From: Pseudomonas sp. CHM02
Lineage (GTDB): Bacteria > Pseudomonadota > Gammaproteobacteria > Pseudomonadales > Pseudomonadaceae
Length of the DNA: 64,000 bases
Assembly: GCF_000612585.1 (NCBI RefSeq)
Contig: NZ_JFCA01000021.1
Span: 51,367-115,366, forward strand
Reading direction: 5' to 3'
Made by a program: the position numbers and the translations under genes. This document shows positions 37,294-47,750 of the stretch, piece after piece (the stretch's first letter is position 1; the number at the start of each line of letters is the position of its first letter). Below the pieces are notes generated by a model. That model did not search any database, was not told where the DNA came from, and saw nothing but the letters and a program-made list of their open reading frames with translations.

Positions 37294-38832
37294 ATGAATC
37301 TGCTCAAATCGTTGGCCGCCGTCAGCTCTATCACGATGATCTCCCGGGTTTTGGGGTTTGTGCGTGACACCCTGCTGGCGCGCATTTTTGGCGCCAGCAT
37401 GGCCACGGATGCCTTCTTTATTGCCTTCAAGCTGCCCAACCTGCTGCGGCGGATCTTCGCCGAAGGCGCGTTTTCCCAAGCGTTCGTGCCGATCCTGGCC
37501 GAATACAAGACCCAGCAAGGTGAGGAAGCCACCCGTACCTTTATTGCCTACGTTTCCGGCCTGTTGACCCTGGTACTCATGCTGGTGACCGTCCTCGGCA
37601 TGCTCGCGGCTCCCTGGGTGATCTGGGCCACGGCTCCTGGTTTTGCCAATACGCCGGAAAAATTCGCGCTGACCACTGACCTGCTGCGCGTGACCTTTCC
37701 TTATATATTGCTGATCTCCCTTTCATCCCTGGCCGGGGCGATCCTCAATACCTGGAACCGCTTCTCGGTGCCAGCGTTCGTGCCGACCCTGCTGAACGTC
37801 AGCATGATCATCTTCGCGCTGTTCCTGACGCCGTACTTCGATCCGCCGGTAATGGCCCTGGGCTGGGCCGTACTGGCCGGGGGCCTGGCGCAACTGCTGT
37901 ACCAGCTGCCACACCTGAAAAAGATCGGCATGCTCGTATTGCCGCGCCTGAACCTCAAGGACACCGGCGTGTGGCGTGTGATGCGCAATATGTTGCCGGC
38001 GATCCTCGGTGTGTCGGTCAGCCAGATTTCGCTGATTATCAACACGGCGTTCGCGTCGCTGCTGGTGTCCGGCTCGGTGTCGTGGATGTACTACGCCGAC
38101 CGCCTGATGGAGTTGCCGTCCGGCGTGCTGGGCGTGGCGCTAGGCACGATCCTGCTGCCGACCCTGGCGCGCACCTACGCGAGCAAAGACCGCCAGGAAT
38201 ACTCGCGCATCCTCGACTGGGGCCTGCGCCTGTGCTTTGTACTGGTGCTGCCATGTGCCCTGGCGCTAGGGATCCTGGCCGAGCCGCTGACCGTGTCGCT
38301 GTTCCAATACGGACAATTCGATGCCCATGACGCCCTGATGACCCAGCACGCGCTGGTTGCCTACTCCGTCGGCCTGCTCGGCATTATCGTGATCAAGGTG
38401 CTGGCCCCTGGCTTCTACGCCCAGCAAAACATCCGTACACCGGTCAAGATTGCGATTTTCACGCTGGTCGTCACGCAGTTGCTCAACCTGGTGTTTATCG
38501 GCCCGCTGGCCCACGCCGGCCTGGCCTTGGCCATCAGCGCGGGCGCGTGCATCAACGCCGGGCTGTTGTTTTACCAGCTGCGCAAGCAGCAAATGTTCCA
38601 GCCGCAGCCAGGTTGGGGCCTGTTTGCTCTCAAGCTGCTGGTGGCCGTGGGGGCGATGTCGGCTGTGTTGGTGGGCCTGATGCACTTCATGCCCGCCTGG
38701 GACGAAGGCCATATGCTGGAGCGTTTCATGCGCCTTGGCGTGCTGGTCGTCGCTGGCGTGGTGGTGTACTTCGGGATGTTGCTGCTGCAAGGCTTCCGGC
38801 TGCGGGATTTCAATCGCAAGTCGCTGAGCTAG
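37294..38832 (+). CDS. murJ: Lipid II flippase MurJ (MviN)
   Basis: Moves lipid II across the inner membrane for peptidoglycan synthesis. 512 aa, about 14 membrane helices, N-terminus [25 protein letters not shown] with the essential Arg-rich turn [12 protein letters not shown] and [14 protein letters not shown] in the first lobe. It is first in the murJ-ribF-ileS-lspA-fkpB-ispH run, opposite rpsT, the typical Pseudomonas order. Confidence 0.97.
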   Translation: MNLLKSLAAVSSITMISRVLGFVRDTLLARIFGASMATDAFFIAFKLPNLLRRIFAEGAFSQAFVPILAEYKTQQGEEATRTFIAYVSGLLTLVLMLVTVLGMLAAPWVIWATAPGFANTPEKFALTTDLLRVTFPYILLISLSSLAGAILNTWNRFSVPAFVPTLLNVSMIIFALFLTPYFDPPVMALGWAVLAGGLAQLLYQLPHLKKIGMLVLPRLNLKDTGVWRVMRNMLPAILGVSVSQISLIINTAFASLLVSGSVSWMYYADRLMELPSGVLGVALGTILLPTLARTYASKDRQEYSRILDWGLRLCFVLVLPCALALGILAEPLTVSLFQYGQFDAHDALMTQHALVAYSVGLLGIIVIKVLAPGFYAQQNIRTPVKIAIFTLVVTQLLNLVFIGPLAHAGLALAISAGACINAGLLFYQLRKQQMFQPQPGWGLFALKLLVAVGAMSAVLVGLMHFMPAWDEGHMLERFMRLGVLVVAGVVVYFGMLLLQGFRLRDFNRKSLS

Positions 38833-38951
38833 AGAGTTTGCTGCGATAAAACGGTTGTTTTATCGATTCGATCCATTTGGCCGGTGCTGTTGCCTGTCGT
38901 CCGGGGCCGGGTGTGGTTATAATCGACCACTTTATGAGCAAGAAGCGCGTT

Positions 38952-39890
38952 ATGCAGCTGGTTCGAGGTCTCCACAACCTGCGCCCCGAGCATCGGGGCT
39001 GCGTCGCCACTATTGGCAACTTTGACGGTGTTCACCGTGGCCACCAGGCTATCCTGGCCCGGCTGCGCGAGCGTGCGGTCGAGTTGGGCGTGCCCAGCTG
39101 CGTGGTGATTTTTGAGCCACAGCCGCGGGAATATTTCACGCCCGAGACAGCGCCGGCGCGCCTGGCCCGTCTGCGCGACAAGCTGCAATTGCTGGCTGAA
39201 GAAGGCGTGGACCGCGTCCTCTGCCTGGCTTTCAACCAGCGTTTGCAAAGCCTGAGCGCCGCCGAGTTTGTCGACCGCATCCTGGTCGATGGCCTGGGTG
39301 TGCAGCATCTGGAGGTCGGCGACGACTTCCGTTTTGGTTGCGACCGCGTCGGGGATTTCGATTTCCTGCAGCATGCCGGCGTTAAGCAAGGTTTTACCGT
39401 CGAAGCCGCGCAAACCGTCGAACTGGACGGCCTGCGCGTGAGCAGTACCCAGGTGCGTAATGCCCTGGCCGCCGCCGACTTCGCCTTGGCCGAGCGTTTG
39501 CTCGGCCGCCCGTTCCGCATTGCCGGACGGGTCCTGCACGGCCAGAAGCTGGCGCGCCAATTGGGCACGCCAACCGCCAACGTGCAACTCAAGCGCCGTC
39601 GCGTGCCGCTGACCGGGGTTTACCTGGTGAGCGTCGACATCGACGGCCAATCGTGGCCGGGAGTCGCCAACATAGGTGTCAGGCCCACGGTTGCAGGTGA
39701 TGGCAAGGCCCACCTGGAAGTTCATCTGTTGGATTTTGCCGGTGATCTGTATGACCGGCGTTTGACGGTGGTTTTCCACCAGAAGCTGCGTGAAGAGCAG
39801 CGTTTCGCCTCGCTTGAGGCGTTGAAAACGGCGATCAATGCGGATGTCGCCGCCGCCCGTGCACTAGCCGCACCTAGCGCCCATCGCTAA
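38952..39890 (+). CDS. ribF: Bifunctional riboflavin kinase / FAD synthetase
   Basis: 312 aa: N-terminal FMN adenylyltransferase (TIGNFDGVHRGHQ, residues ~19-31, with the HxGH-like nucleotidyl-transfer motif) and C-terminal riboflavin kinase domain (GTPTANVQL near 200). Makes FMN and FAD from riboflavin. ATG starts also exist at 38877 and 38934, but family proteins begin MQLVRGLHNLRP (38952). ileS follows 14 bases later. Confidence 0.96.
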   Translation: MQLVRGLHNLRPEHRGCVATIGNFDGVHRGHQAILARLRERAVELGVPSCVVIFEPQPREYFTPETAPARLARLRDKLQLLAEEGVDRVLCLAFNQRLQSLSAAEFVDRILVDGLGVQHLEVGDDFRFGCDRVGDFDFLQHAGVKQGFTVEAAQTVELDGLRVSSTQVRNALAAADFALAERLLGRPFRIAGRVLHGQKLARQLGTPTANVQLKRRRVPLTGVYLVSVDIDGQSWPGVANIGVRPTVAGDGKAHLEVHLLDFAGDLYDRRLTVVFHQKLREEQRFASLEALKTAINADVAAARALAAPSAHR

Positions 39891-39904
39891 CCGAAGAGCC
39901 TTAA

Positions 39905-42736
39905 ATGACCGACTATAAAGCCACGCTAAACCTTCCGGACACCGCCTTCCCAATGAAGGCCGGCCTGCCACAGCGCGAACCGCAGATCCTGCAGCGCTGG
40001 GACAGTATTGGCCTGTACGGAAAGTTGCGCGAGATTGGCAAGGATCGTCCGAAATTCGTCCTGCACGACGGCCCTCCTTATGCCAATGGCACGATTCACA
40101 TCGGTCATGCGCTGAACAAGATTCTCAAGGACATGATCCTGCGCTCGAAGACCCTGTCGGGCTTCGACGCGCCGTATGTCCCGGGTTGGGACTGCCACGG
40201 CCTGCCGATCGAACACAAAGTCGAAGTGACCTACGGCAAGAACCTGGGCGCGGATAAGACCCGCGAACTGTGCCGTGCCTACGCCACCGAGCAGATCGAA
40301 GGGCAGAAGTCCGAATTCATCCGCCTGGGTGTGCTCGGCGAATGGGACAACCCGTACAAGACCATGAACTTCAAGAACGAGGCCGGTGAAATCCGTGCCT
40401 TGGCCGAGATCGTCAAGGGTGGTTTCGTGTTCAAGGGCCTCAAGCCCGTGAACTGGTGCTTCGACTGCGGTTCAGCCCTGGCCGAAGCGGAAGTCGAGTA
40501 CGAAGACAAGAAGTCCTCGACCATCGACGTGGCCTTCCCGATCGCCGACGACGCCAAGCTGGCCGAGGCCTTTGGCCTGGCCAGCCTGGGCAAGCCTGCG
40601 GCCATCGTGATCTGGACCACCACCCCGTGGACCATCCCGGCCAACCAGGCGCTGAACGTACACCCGGAATTCACCTATGCCCTGGTGGACGTCGGTGATC
40701 GCTTGCTGGTGCTGGCCGAGGAAATGGTCGAGGCCTGCCTGGCCCGCTACGAGCTGCAAGGTTCGGTGATTGCGACCACCACCGGCTCCGCGCTGGAACT
40801 GATCAATTTCCGTCACCCGTTCTATGATCGCCTGTCGCCGGTGTACCTGGCTGACTACGTCGAACTGGGTTCGGGCACTGGCATTGTTCACTGCTCGCCG
40901 GCCTATGGCGTAGACGACTTTGTCATCTGCAAAAAATACGGCCTGGTCAACGACGACATCATCAACCCGGTGCAAAGCAACGGCGTCTACGTGCCTTCGC
41001 TCGAGTTCTTCGGCGGCCAGTTCATCTTCAAGGCCGACCAGCCGATCATCGACAAGCTGCGTGAAGTCGGTGCGCTGATGCAAACCGCCACCATCCAGCA
41101 CAGCTACATGCACTGCTGGCGCCACAAGACCCCGCTGATCTATCGCGCCACCGCGCAGTGGTTCATCGGCATGGACAAAGAGCCGACCAGCGGCGACACC
41201 CTGCGTGTACGTTCGCTCAAAGCCATCGAAGACACCCAGTTCGTTCCGGCCTGGGGCCAGGCGCGCCTGCACTCGATGATCGCCAACCGTCCTGACTGGT
41301 GCATCTCCCGCCAGCGTAACTGGGGCGTGCCGATCCCGTTCTTCCTGAACAAGGAAAGCGGCGAGCTGCACCCACGTACCGTCGAACTGATGGAAGTCGT
41401 GGCCCAGCGCGTTGAACAGGAAGGCATCGAAGCCTGGTTCAAGCTGGACGCCGCCGAGCTGCTGGGCGACGAAGCGCCGCAGTACGACAAGATCAGCGAC
41501 ACCCTCGACGTGTGGTTCGACTCCGGCACCACCCACTGGCACGTGCTGCGCGGCTCGCACCCGATGGGTCACGAAACCGGCCCGCGTGCCGACCTGTACC
41601 TGGAAGGCTCGGACCAGCACCGTGGCTGGTTCCACTCGTCGTTGCTGACCGGTTGCGCCATCGACAATCACGCGCCGTACCGCGAACTGCTGACCCACGG
41701 CTTCACTGTCGACGAGACGGGCCGCAAGATGTCCAAGTCGTTGAAGAACGTGATCGAGCCGAAAAAGATCAACGACACCCTGGGCGCCGACATCATGCGT
41801 CTGTGGGTCGCGTCGACCGACTACTCGGGCGAAATCGCCGTGTCGGACCAGATCCTGCAGCGCAGCGCCGATGCCTACCGCCGCATCCGTAACACCGCGC
41901 GCTTCCTGCTGTCGAACCTGACCGGTTTCAACCCGGCCACCGACATCCTGCCGGCCGAGGACATGCTCGCCCTGGACCGTTGGGCCGTGGACCGTACCCT
42001 GCTGCTGCAACGCGAGTTGCAGGAGCACTACGGCGAATACCGTTTCTGGAACGTCTACTCGAAGATCCACAACTTCTGCGTGCAGGAGCTGGGTGGCTTC
42101 TACCTCGACATCATCAAGGACCGCCAGTACACCACCGGCGCCAACAGCAAGGCGCGCCGCTCGGCGCAGACCGCGCTGTACCATATCAGCGAAGCGCTGG
42201 TGCGCTGGATCGCACCGATCCTGGCGTTTACCGCCGACGAACTGTGGGAATACCTGCCGGGCGAGCGCAACGAGTCGGTGATGCTCAACACCTGGTACGA
42301 AGGCCTGACCGAACTGCCGGCAGATTTCGAACTGGGCCGCGAGTTCTGGGAAGGCGTGATGGCCGTGAAGGTCGCGGTGAACAAGGAGCTGGAAGTGCAG
42401 CGTGCGGCCAAGGCCGTTGGTGGCAACCTGCAAGCCGAAGTCACCCTGTTTGCCGAGGAAGGCCTGACCGCCGACCTGGCCAAGCTGAGCAACGAACTGC
42501 GTTTCGTGCTGATCACCTCCACCGCGAGCCTGGCACCGTTTGCCCAGGCCCCGGCGGACGCGGTCGCCACCGAAGTACCGGGCCTCAAGCTCAAAGTCGT
42601 CAAGTCGGCCTTCCCCAAGTGCGCCCGTTGCTGGCACTGCCGTGAGGATGTTGGCGTGAACCCCGAGCATCCGGAAATCTGTGGTCGTTGCGTCGACAAC
42701 ATCAGCGGTGAAGGCGAGGTTCGTCACTATGCCTAA
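39905..42736 (+). CDS. ileS: Isoleucyl-tRNA synthetase
   Basis: 943 aa class I synthetase: HIGH motif HIGHALNK near residue 68, CP1 editing domain (~200-400, [13 protein letters not shown]), KMSKS motif KMSKSLKN near 610, and a C-terminal zinc finger CARCWHC...CGRC at ~900-925. This is the bacterial (type 1) mupirocin-sensitive architecture. It overlaps the lspA start by eight bases, implying translational coupling. Confidence 0.98.
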   Translation: MTDYKATLNLPDTAFPMKAGLPQREPQILQRWDSIGLYGKLREIGKDRPKFVLHDGPPYANGTIHIGHALNKILKDMILRSKTLSGFDAPYVPGWDCHGLPIEHKVEVTYGKNLGADKTRELCRAYATEQIEGQKSEFIRLGVLGEWDNPYKTMNFKNEAGEIRALAEIVKGGFVFKGLKPVNWCFDCGSALAEAEVEYEDKKSSTIDVAFPIADDAKLAEAFGLASLGKPAAIVIWTTTPWTIPANQALNVHPEFTYALVDVGDRLLVLAEEMVEACLARYELQGSVIATTTGSALELINFRHPFYDRLSPVYLADYVELGSGTGIVHCSPAYGVDDFVICKKYGLVNDDIINPVQSNGVYVPSLEFFGGQFIFKADQPIIDKLREVGALMQTATIQHSYMHCWRHKTPLIYRATAQWFIGMDKEPTSGDTLRVRSLKAIEDTQFVPAWGQARLHSMIANRPDWCISRQRNWGVPIPFFLNKESGELHPRTVELMEVVAQRVEQEGIEAWFKLDAAELLGDEAPQYDKISDTLDVWFDSGTTHWHVLRGSHPMGHETGPRADLYLEGSDQHRGWFHSSLLTGCAIDNHAPYRELLTHGFTVDETGRKMSKSLKNVIEPKKINDTLGADIMRLWVASTDYSGEIAVSDQILQRSADAYRRIRNTARFLLSNLTGFNPATDILPAEDMLALDRWAVDRTLLLQRELQEHYGEYRFWNVYSKIHNFCVQELGGFYLDIIKDRQYTTGANSKARRSAQTALYHISEALVRWIAPILAFTADELWEYLPGERNESVMLNTWYEGLTELPADFELGREFWEGVMAVKVAVNKELEVQRAAKAVGGNLQAEVTLFAEEGLTADLAKLSNELRFVLITSTASLAPFAQAPADAVATEVPGLKLKVVKSAFPKCARCWHCREDVGVNPEHPEICGRCVDNISGEGEVRHYA

Positions 42737-43241
42737 CTCAGCCAGTCGTTTCGGACGTCTGGGCTGGCTCGTGCTGAGCGTGCTGGTCCTGGTCATCGAC
42801 CAGGTCAGCAAGGCTCATTTCGAGGGCTCCCTGGAGATGTTCCAGCAGATCGTGGTGATCCCCGACTATTTCAGCTGGACCCTGGCCTACAACACCGGCG
42901 CCGCCTTCAGCTTCCTGGCGGATGGCGGCGGCTGGCAGCGCTGGCTGTTCGCCCTGATCGCCGTGGTGGTCAGTGCGATACTGGTGGTGTGGCTCAAGCG
43001 CCTCGGCCGCGATGACACCTGGCTGGCGATCGCCTTGGCCCTCGTGTTGGGCGGCGCGCTGGGCAACCTGTACGACCGCATTGCCCTGGGCCATGTGATC
43101 GACTTCATTCTGGTGCATTGGCAGAACCGCCATTACTTCCCGGCGTTCAACTTTGCCGACAGCGCCATCACCGTCGGTGCAATCATGCTGGCGTTGGATA
43201 TGTTCAAAAGCAAGAAAACCGGAGAGACCGTCAATGACTGA
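42729..43241 (+). CDS. lspA: Prolipoprotein signal peptidase II
   Basis: 170 aa aspartic protease with four membrane helices that cleaves lipoprotein signal peptides after lipidation. Catalytic regions NTGAAFSFL and [14 protein letters not shown] are intact and include the two active-site aspartates. Start ATG 42729 ([13 protein letters not shown]) overlaps the ileS end by eight bases; its stop overlaps fkpB by eight. Serves the many lipoproteins in this window (LolB, BamD, TPR protein). Confidence 0.97.
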   Translation: MPNSASRFGRLGWLVLSVLVLVIDQVSKAHFEGSLEMFQQIVVIPDYFSWTLAYNTGAAFSFLADGGGWQRWLFALIAVVVSAILVVWLKRLGRDDTWLAIALALVLGGALGNLYDRIALGHVIDFILVHWQNRHYFPAFNFADSAITVGAIMLALDMFKSKKTGETVND

Positions 43242-43686
43242 TCAGGTATTGGCTGAGCAACGCATCGGCCAGAACACGGAAGTCACTTTGCATTTCGCAT
43301 TGCGCCTGGAGAATGGCGACACGGTCGACAGCACGTTCGACAAGGCACCGGCCACCTTCAAGGTCGGTGATGGCAACCTGCTGCCGGGTTTCGAAGCGGC
43401 CCTGTTCGGCTTCAAGGCTGGCGACAAGCGTACCCTGCAGATCCTGCCGGAAAACGCCTTTGGCCAGCCCAACCCGCAAAACGTGCAGATCATCCCGCGT
43501 TCGCAGTTCCAGGACATGGACCTGTCTGAAGGTTTGTTGGTGATCTTCAACGATGCGGCCAATACCGAACTGCCCGGCGTGGTAAAAACCTTCGATGACG
43601 CGCAAGTGACCATCGACTTCAACCACCCGTTGGCCGGTAAAACCTTGACCTTTGATGTTGAAATCTTCAGCGTTAAAGCGATCTAG
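43234..43686 (+). CDS. fkpB: FKBP-type peptidyl-prolyl isomerase FkpB (SlpA)
   Basis: 150 aa, [21 protein letters not shown], SlyD-like FKBP domain with IF flap but without the His-rich tail. Conserved place between lspA and ispH. Start 43234 overlaps the lspA stop by eight bases; earlier starts lie inside lspA. A REP pair follows before ispH. Confidence 0.95.
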   Translation: MTDQVLAEQRIGQNTEVTLHFALRLENGDTVDSTFDKAPATFKVGDGNLLPGFEAALFGFKAGDKRTLQILPENAFGQPNPQNVQIIPRSQFQDMDLSEGLLVIFNDAANTELPGVVKTFDDAQVTIDFNHPLAGKTLTFDVEIFSVKAI

Positions 43687-43719
43687 CAGACGACTCTGGC
43701 CTATTTTGGGGTAGGGCTT

Positions 43720-43808
43720 GTGTGGGAGCTGGCTTGCCTGCGATTGCATCACCTCGGTGTACCTGATACACCGAGTCGTCTGCATCGCGGGCAAGCCCGG
43801 CTCCCACA
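43720..43808. repeat. REP pair, GTGGGAGC type, heads outside
   Basis: GTGTGGGAGCTGGCTTGCCTGC at the left and GCGGGCAAGCCCGGCTCCCACA at the right enclose a partly palindromic ATCACCTCGGTG...CACCGAG loop. Located in the 185-base fkpB-ispH gap. Confidence 0.88.
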
Positions 43809-43871
43809 AAGGCTTACTCTTATAGAGCTGAGTTGATCCAATTTCTTGCGCTGCAAGACACGAGGCACAGC

Positions 43872-44819
43872 ATGCAAATCAAACTCGCCAACCCCCGTGG
43901 CTTCTGCGCCGGTGTGGACCGGGCGATCGAAATCGTCAACCGCGCCCTGGAAGTCTTCGGGCCGCCGATCTATGTGCGCCATGAAGTCGTCCACAATAAA
44001 TTCGTGGTCGAAGACCTGCGCGCGCGCGGTGCCATCTTTGTCGAAGAGCTGGACCAGGTGCCGGACGACGTCATCGTCATCTTCAGTGCCCACGGTGTTT
44101 CCCAGGCGGTGCGTACCGAAGCGGCAGGCCGCGGCCTGAAAGTCTTCGATGCCACCTGCCCGTTGGTTACCAAGGTGCACATCGAGGTCGCGCGCTACAG
44201 CCGTGACGGTCGCGAGTGCATCCTGATCGGCCATGCCGGTCACCCGGAAGTCGAAGGCACGATGGGGCAATATGATGCTAGCAATGGCGGGGCCATTTAC
44301 CTGGTGGAAGACGAAAAAGACGTCGCCAACCTGCAGGTGCACAACCCCGAGCGCCTGGCATTCGTGACGCAGACCACCTTGTCCATGGATGACACCAGTC
44401 GCGTGATCGATGCGCTGCGCAGCCGCTTCCCGGCCATCGGTGGGCCGCGCAAGGACGACATCTGCTACGCCACGCAGAACCGGCAGGACGCGGTCAAGCA
44501 ATTGGCCGATGAGTGCGATGTGGTCCTGGTCGTCGGCAGCCCTAACAGCTCCAACTCCAACCGCCTGCGCGAGCTGGCTGAGCGCATGGCAACGCCGGCG
44601 TACCTGATCGACGGCGCCGAAGACATGCAGCGCAGCTGGTTCGATGGCGTCGAGCGCATTGGTATCACCGCGGGCGCGTCGGCCCCGGAAGTGCTGGTAC
44701 GCGGCGTTATCCAGCAGTTGCATGCCTGGGGCGCCACTGGTGCCGATGAACTGGCCGGCCGCGAAGAGAACATCACGTTCTCGATGCCCAAGGAACTGCG
44801 GGTTCGCTCACTGCTGTGA
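43872..44819 (+). CDS. ispH: 4-hydroxy-3-methylbut-2-enyl diphosphate reductase
   Basis: Last step of the MEP pathway, producing IPP and DMAPP using a [4Fe-4S] cluster. 315 aa with the three cluster cysteines in NPRGFCAGV (Cys12), ATCPLVTK and [10 protein letters not shown]. The start at 43872 ([10 protein letters not shown]) is the family start. Its last 47 bases overlap the convergent fimT-like gene on the other strand. Confidence 0.97.
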   Translation: MQIKLANPRGFCAGVDRAIEIVNRALEVFGPPIYVRHEVVHNKFVVEDLRARGAIFVEELDQVPDDVIVIFSAHGVSQAVRTEAAGRGLKVFDATCPLVTKVHIEVARYSRDGRECILIGHAGHPEVEGTMGQYDASNGGAIYLVEDEKDVANLQVHNPERLAFVTQTTLSMDDTSRVIDALRSRFPAIGGPRKDDICYATQNRQDAVKQLADECDVVLVVGSPNSSNSNRLRELAERMATPAYLIDGAEDMQRSWFDGVERIGITAGASAPEVLVRGVIQQLHAWGATGADELAGREENITFSMPKELRVRSLL

Positions 44820-45354
44820 GTGTTCGGGGGCCGGACTCGCTCCGGCACAACGCCTGCTCGGCACGGTCGCTGCGCAGGCTGATGCGCCCGCTGGGCGCCA
44901 GCACGATCTGATGCAGGCTCTGCGCCTGGTCCGTGGTACACACATGCACCGTGCCCGCGCGAAACCCTCCCCCTGAAAATATCGGCTCGCCCATCCCGCT
45001 GAAGCGCACCTGGCTCTTGAGCGGCCCATTGCCCACGATCGGAGCCTGCCCACTGTCCTGGCGTTCCAGCAACACCGGGTTGTCATTGTCCTGGTGGCCG
45101 CGCCCGCTCATGTCCACGATTACCCGCCAACCCAGGCTCCAGTTGTCTTCCCGCGCGTGAATGACCACCGCCCGGTTGCGTGCGATGGCTTCCGTGCGGG
45201 CGTAGCGCAGCCCTTGCGTCAAGGCGTGAGCCGCGCTCTGTCGCTCCTGTGATTCCAGCAGGTGCTTGAAACCAGGCACTGCCAGGTTGGCGAGGATGCC
45301 GCTCAGGAGCAGTCCGAGCAGCAGTTCGATCAGGGTAAAACCGCGTTGGTGCAT
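44773..45354 (-). CDS. FimT/GspH-type minor pseudopilin
   Basis: 193 aa. Prepilin leader MHQRG followed by [19 protein letters not shown] (cleavage after Gly5, Glu at +5), then a GspH-type domain (VHARED...[10 protein letters not shown], Cys pair near the C-terminus). FimT/FimU proteins prime type IV pilus assembly. It is transcribed away from the pilV-pilW-pilX-pilE cluster. The C-terminus overlaps the ispH 3' end by 47 bases, so its last 15 residues are encoded antisense to ispH. Confidence 0.88.
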   Translation of the reverse strand: MHQRGFTLIELLLGLLLSGILANLAVPGFKHLLESQERQSAAHALTQGLRYARTEAIARNRAVVIHAREDNWSLGWRVIVDMSGRGHQDNDNPVLLERQDSGQAPIVGNGPLKSQVRFSGMGEPIFSGGGFRAGTVHVCTTDQAQSLHQIVLAPSGRISLRSDRAEQALCRSESGPRTLTAVSEPAVPWASRT

Positions 45355-45535
45355 GTGCCATCCCTCCGTGGATATGAGTGCAGCCCTAGGTATAGCGCCC
45401 CGGTTGGGGCGCTGGATGATGGCCTTTATGTCCAAAGTATTTCCCTTTGTTCCCGGAGCAGCGCAGGCGAAAAACCGGCGCTAGTCTTGGGCCGCACAGC
45501 AGGTTTTACCTGCTCTATTTCGGACCTCGACACGG

Positions 45536-46033
45536 ATGACGACGGTAATGCTTGCCTGCACGAACACTTGTTTGCCCCAAGACCTGAACCGGCACCAAGC
45601 CGGCATGACGCTGATCGAGGTACTGGTCGCGACGCTGATTCTCGCCGTCGGCCTGCTGGGCGCGGCGGTGATCCAGCTCAATGCGCTCAAGTACACCGAC
45701 AGTTCCAGGATGACCAGCCAGGCCAGTTTCATCGCCTATGACATGCTTGATCGGATTCGAGCCAATGTTGGCGCTGACTACGCTTGGGGCCGGTCCGAGG
45801 GGGCCCTGGCCAACAGTGCCAGCGCGAACGTGCGCAACCAGGACTTGCATGATTTCGAGGCGAACATTCTCGGTTTCGCCGGGGAGAGTGCCAGCGGCTC
45901 GGTGTCGATCAGTGGGAGCGAGGTGACCGTCAGCATCAGTTGGGATGACAGTCGAGGCGCCAACAGGTCGGGCGCTCGGGAAACTTTCACCCTGACCAGT
46001 CGCATTGGCGATAACCCCGAGGTCGCGCAATGA
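45536..46033 (+). CDS. pilV: Type IV pilus minor pilin PilV
   Basis: Minor pilin of the tip/priming complex. Leader of ~23 residues ending HQAG, then MTLIEVLVATLILAVGLLGAA (cleavage after Gly, Glu5 intact), then the PilV DMLDRIRAN motif. 165 aa from ATG 45536; ATG 45548 is an alternative, and neither has a strong ribosome site. The stop overlaps the pilW ATG by four bases. Processed by PilD encoded at 59774-60640. Confidence 0.9.
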   Translation: MTTVMLACTNTCLPQDLNRHQAGMTLIEVLVATLILAVGLLGAAVIQLNALKYTDSSRMTSQASFIAYDMLDRIRANVGADYAWGRSEGALANSASANVRNQDLHDFEANILGFAGESASGSVSISGSEVTVSISWDDSRGANRSGARETFTLTSRIGDNPEVAQ

Positions 46034-46737
46034 GGTGCCGCGCCCGAGGGTTCAGCCTGGTGGAGTTGTTGCTGGCTTTGGCCATGGGGTTGGTGCTGGT
46101 GCTTGGCGGTGGCCAGGTGGCGATCAATTCCAGAGCTACTCACGCCAGCCAGCAGGCCGCCATGTTGCTGCAGGATGATGCGCGGTTCGTGCTGGGCAAG
46201 ATGATTCAGGACATTCGCCAGGCGGGCATGTTTGGCTGTTTGGCCACGGGTTTTATCGACAATGCGCCGCCGGCTTTCGATCAGCCTGTGCGCTGGAGCG
46301 TCGGGGCGGGTACACAGTCGCTGACGCTGGTGACGGCGGAGGTCGGTGATGGAGCTGGCAAGCCGGACTGGACGGTATTGTCCGATTGCACCGGTACCGC
46401 CCAGGCCTATGTCGGGCATGCCCCGGCACCCGCACCCGGACAGATCCGTTTTGCATTACGCCAACTTACCTACACCTTCGAAGCAGGCCAATTGAAGGTC
46501 AGCACGCCTGCATCGCCCGCCAAGGCCGTACTGGTGGATAACGTGAAGGCGTTCGATATCAGTTTTGGCGTCGCCGCCAAGCCGGCATCGTTAAACGTTG
46601 TGCGCTACGACGCTGCTCCGGCCGATGCGTCCTTGATACGCAGCGTGCGCATCCTGTTGACGCTGCAAGACCCGGCCGGCCTTGTAAAGGATCAAACCTA
46701 TAGCGTCGCGGCAGCGCTGCGCAACCGTCTGGGGTAG
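46030..46737 (+). CDS. pilW: Type IV pilus minor pilin PilW
   Basis: 235 aa; leader MRCRARG, then FSLVELLLALAMGLVLVLGG and the PilW features (AAMLLQDDARFVLGKMIQDIRQAGMFGC). It overlaps pilV by four bases and pilX begins eight bases after its stop, so the set is one operon. PilW bridges other minor pilins in the initiating complex (known from P. aeruginosa). Confidence 0.92.
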   Translation: MRCRARGFSLVELLLALAMGLVLVLGGGQVAINSRATHASQQAAMLLQDDARFVLGKMIQDIRQAGMFGCLATGFIDNAPPAFDQPVRWSVGAGTQSLTLVTAEVGDGAGKPDWTVLSDCTGTAQAYVGHAPAPAPGQIRFALRQLTYTFEAGQLKVSTPASPAKAVLVDNVKAFDISFGVAAKPASLNVVRYDAAPADASLIRSVRILLTLQDPAGLVKDQTYSVAAALRNRLG

Positions 46738-46744
46738 CACGGCC

Positions 46745-47275
46745 ATGACGCTTACTGAGGGTATTCGTTTACGGCAGTCGGGCATGGTGTTGCTCATCAG
46801 CCTGGTGTTCCTGCTGCTGTTGTCGCTGGTCGGTTTGTCATCGATGCAGGGTGCAGTCACCCAGCAAAAAATCGCCGCCAGCCTCTGGCTCCGCAATCAG
46901 TCGCTGCAAAGTGCCGAGAGTGGCCTGAGGCGTGGGGAATCGGCCGTACAGCGGTCATTTTCGACGTTGCGTTTATGTCACTCGATTGTGGCGTGTGCGC
47001 CGCCGGAAGGGGCATTTTCGGTAGTAGGCCCCGGAGTGGACCCTGTGTCGGGCGTCACCTGGATGACGCTGAAGGGCGGTCTGTACGGCGTCCAATTCCT
47101 GGGGCCCGCGACAGGGCTGGCGCATTTACCGCCGCAAACCCCGGCCGCGGTGTATCGAGTGACGGCAGTCGGGCTGAGTGGCCCATTGCGCACGGTGCTG
47201 GAGAGCATCTACGCGCGGGTGGAAGAGGAGGGCGATTCGCGTTTTCGGCGGGTGGCATGGCGGCAACTTCAATAA
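46745..47275 (+). CDS. pilX: Type IV pilus minor pilin PilX
   Basis: 176 aa; leader MTLTEGIRLRQSG, then MVLLISLVFLLLLSLVGLSSM, a PilX_N segment with SMQGAVTQQKIAASLWLRNQSLQSAESGLR. PilX does not carry the usual Glu5, as is common in this subfamily. In P. aeruginosa pilY1 follows; here pilE begins 11 bases after the stop and no PilY1 frame exists. Confidence 0.9.
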   Translation: MTLTEGIRLRQSGMVLLISLVFLLLLSLVGLSSMQGAVTQQKIAASLWLRNQSLQSAESGLRRGESAVQRSFSTLRLCHSIVACAPPEGAFSVVGPGVDPVSGVTWMTLKGGLYGVQFLGPATGLAHLPPQTPAAVYRVTAVGLSGPLRTVLESIYARVEEEGDSRFRRVAWRQLQ

Positions 47276-47286
47276 GGAGCAACGGA

Positions 47287-47688
47287 ATGGGCATGGACAG
47301 CCAAGGCTTTACCCTGATCGAGCTACTGATCGGCGTGGCGATCATCGCGGTTCTGGCCGGGATCGCATACCCCGGCTATACCGGCCACGTCAAAAAGGTG
47401 TATCGCGCAGAAGTCGTCGGGCTATTGACCGAGCAGGCTCAACACCTGGAGCGCTTTTATGCGAGGAACGGCACTTTTATTGATGCAAGCGGCGTCAGTG
47501 CGGGCAATGATCGCTATAGAATCACCGCTGCATTGAACCCTCAGGATTTCCTGCTGGTGGCTACGCCCGTCGTCGACTCGGTGATGCGCGGCGACCCTTG
47601 TGGCGACTTCAGCCTGACCAGCACCGGTACGCGGACCAACCCAGGCGCGGCACCTGAAATGTCGCGCAAGCTGTGCTGGGGGCAATGA
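47287..47688 (+). CDS. pilE: Type IV pilus minor pilin PilE
   Basis: 133 aa from ATG 47287, which has AAGGAG seven bases upstream. Leader MGMDSQG, then FTLIELLIGVAIIAVLAGIAYPGYTGHVKK, a minor pilin of the PilE/ComP type with a C-terminal Cys pair (GDPCGDF, KLCWGQ). Last gene of the minor-pilin run; thiO follows 62 bases later. Confidence 0.92.
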   Translation: MGMDSQGFTLIELLIGVAIIAVLAGIAYPGYTGHVKKVYRAEVVGLLTEQAQHLERFYARNGTFIDASGVSAGNDRYRITAALNPQDFLLVATPVVDSVMRGDPCGDFSLTSTGTRTNPGAAPEMSRKLCWGQ

Positions 47689-47750
47689 TGAGGGTGCTGG
47701 ATGATTGGGCGCCGGGTGCGCTTGTTCCTATTTATCGGCTGGATCAAATG

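Noticed and set aside
40472..42811. 779-codon open frame antisense to ileS
   Set aside because: Shadow of ileS for the same reasons; no motifs or ribosome site.
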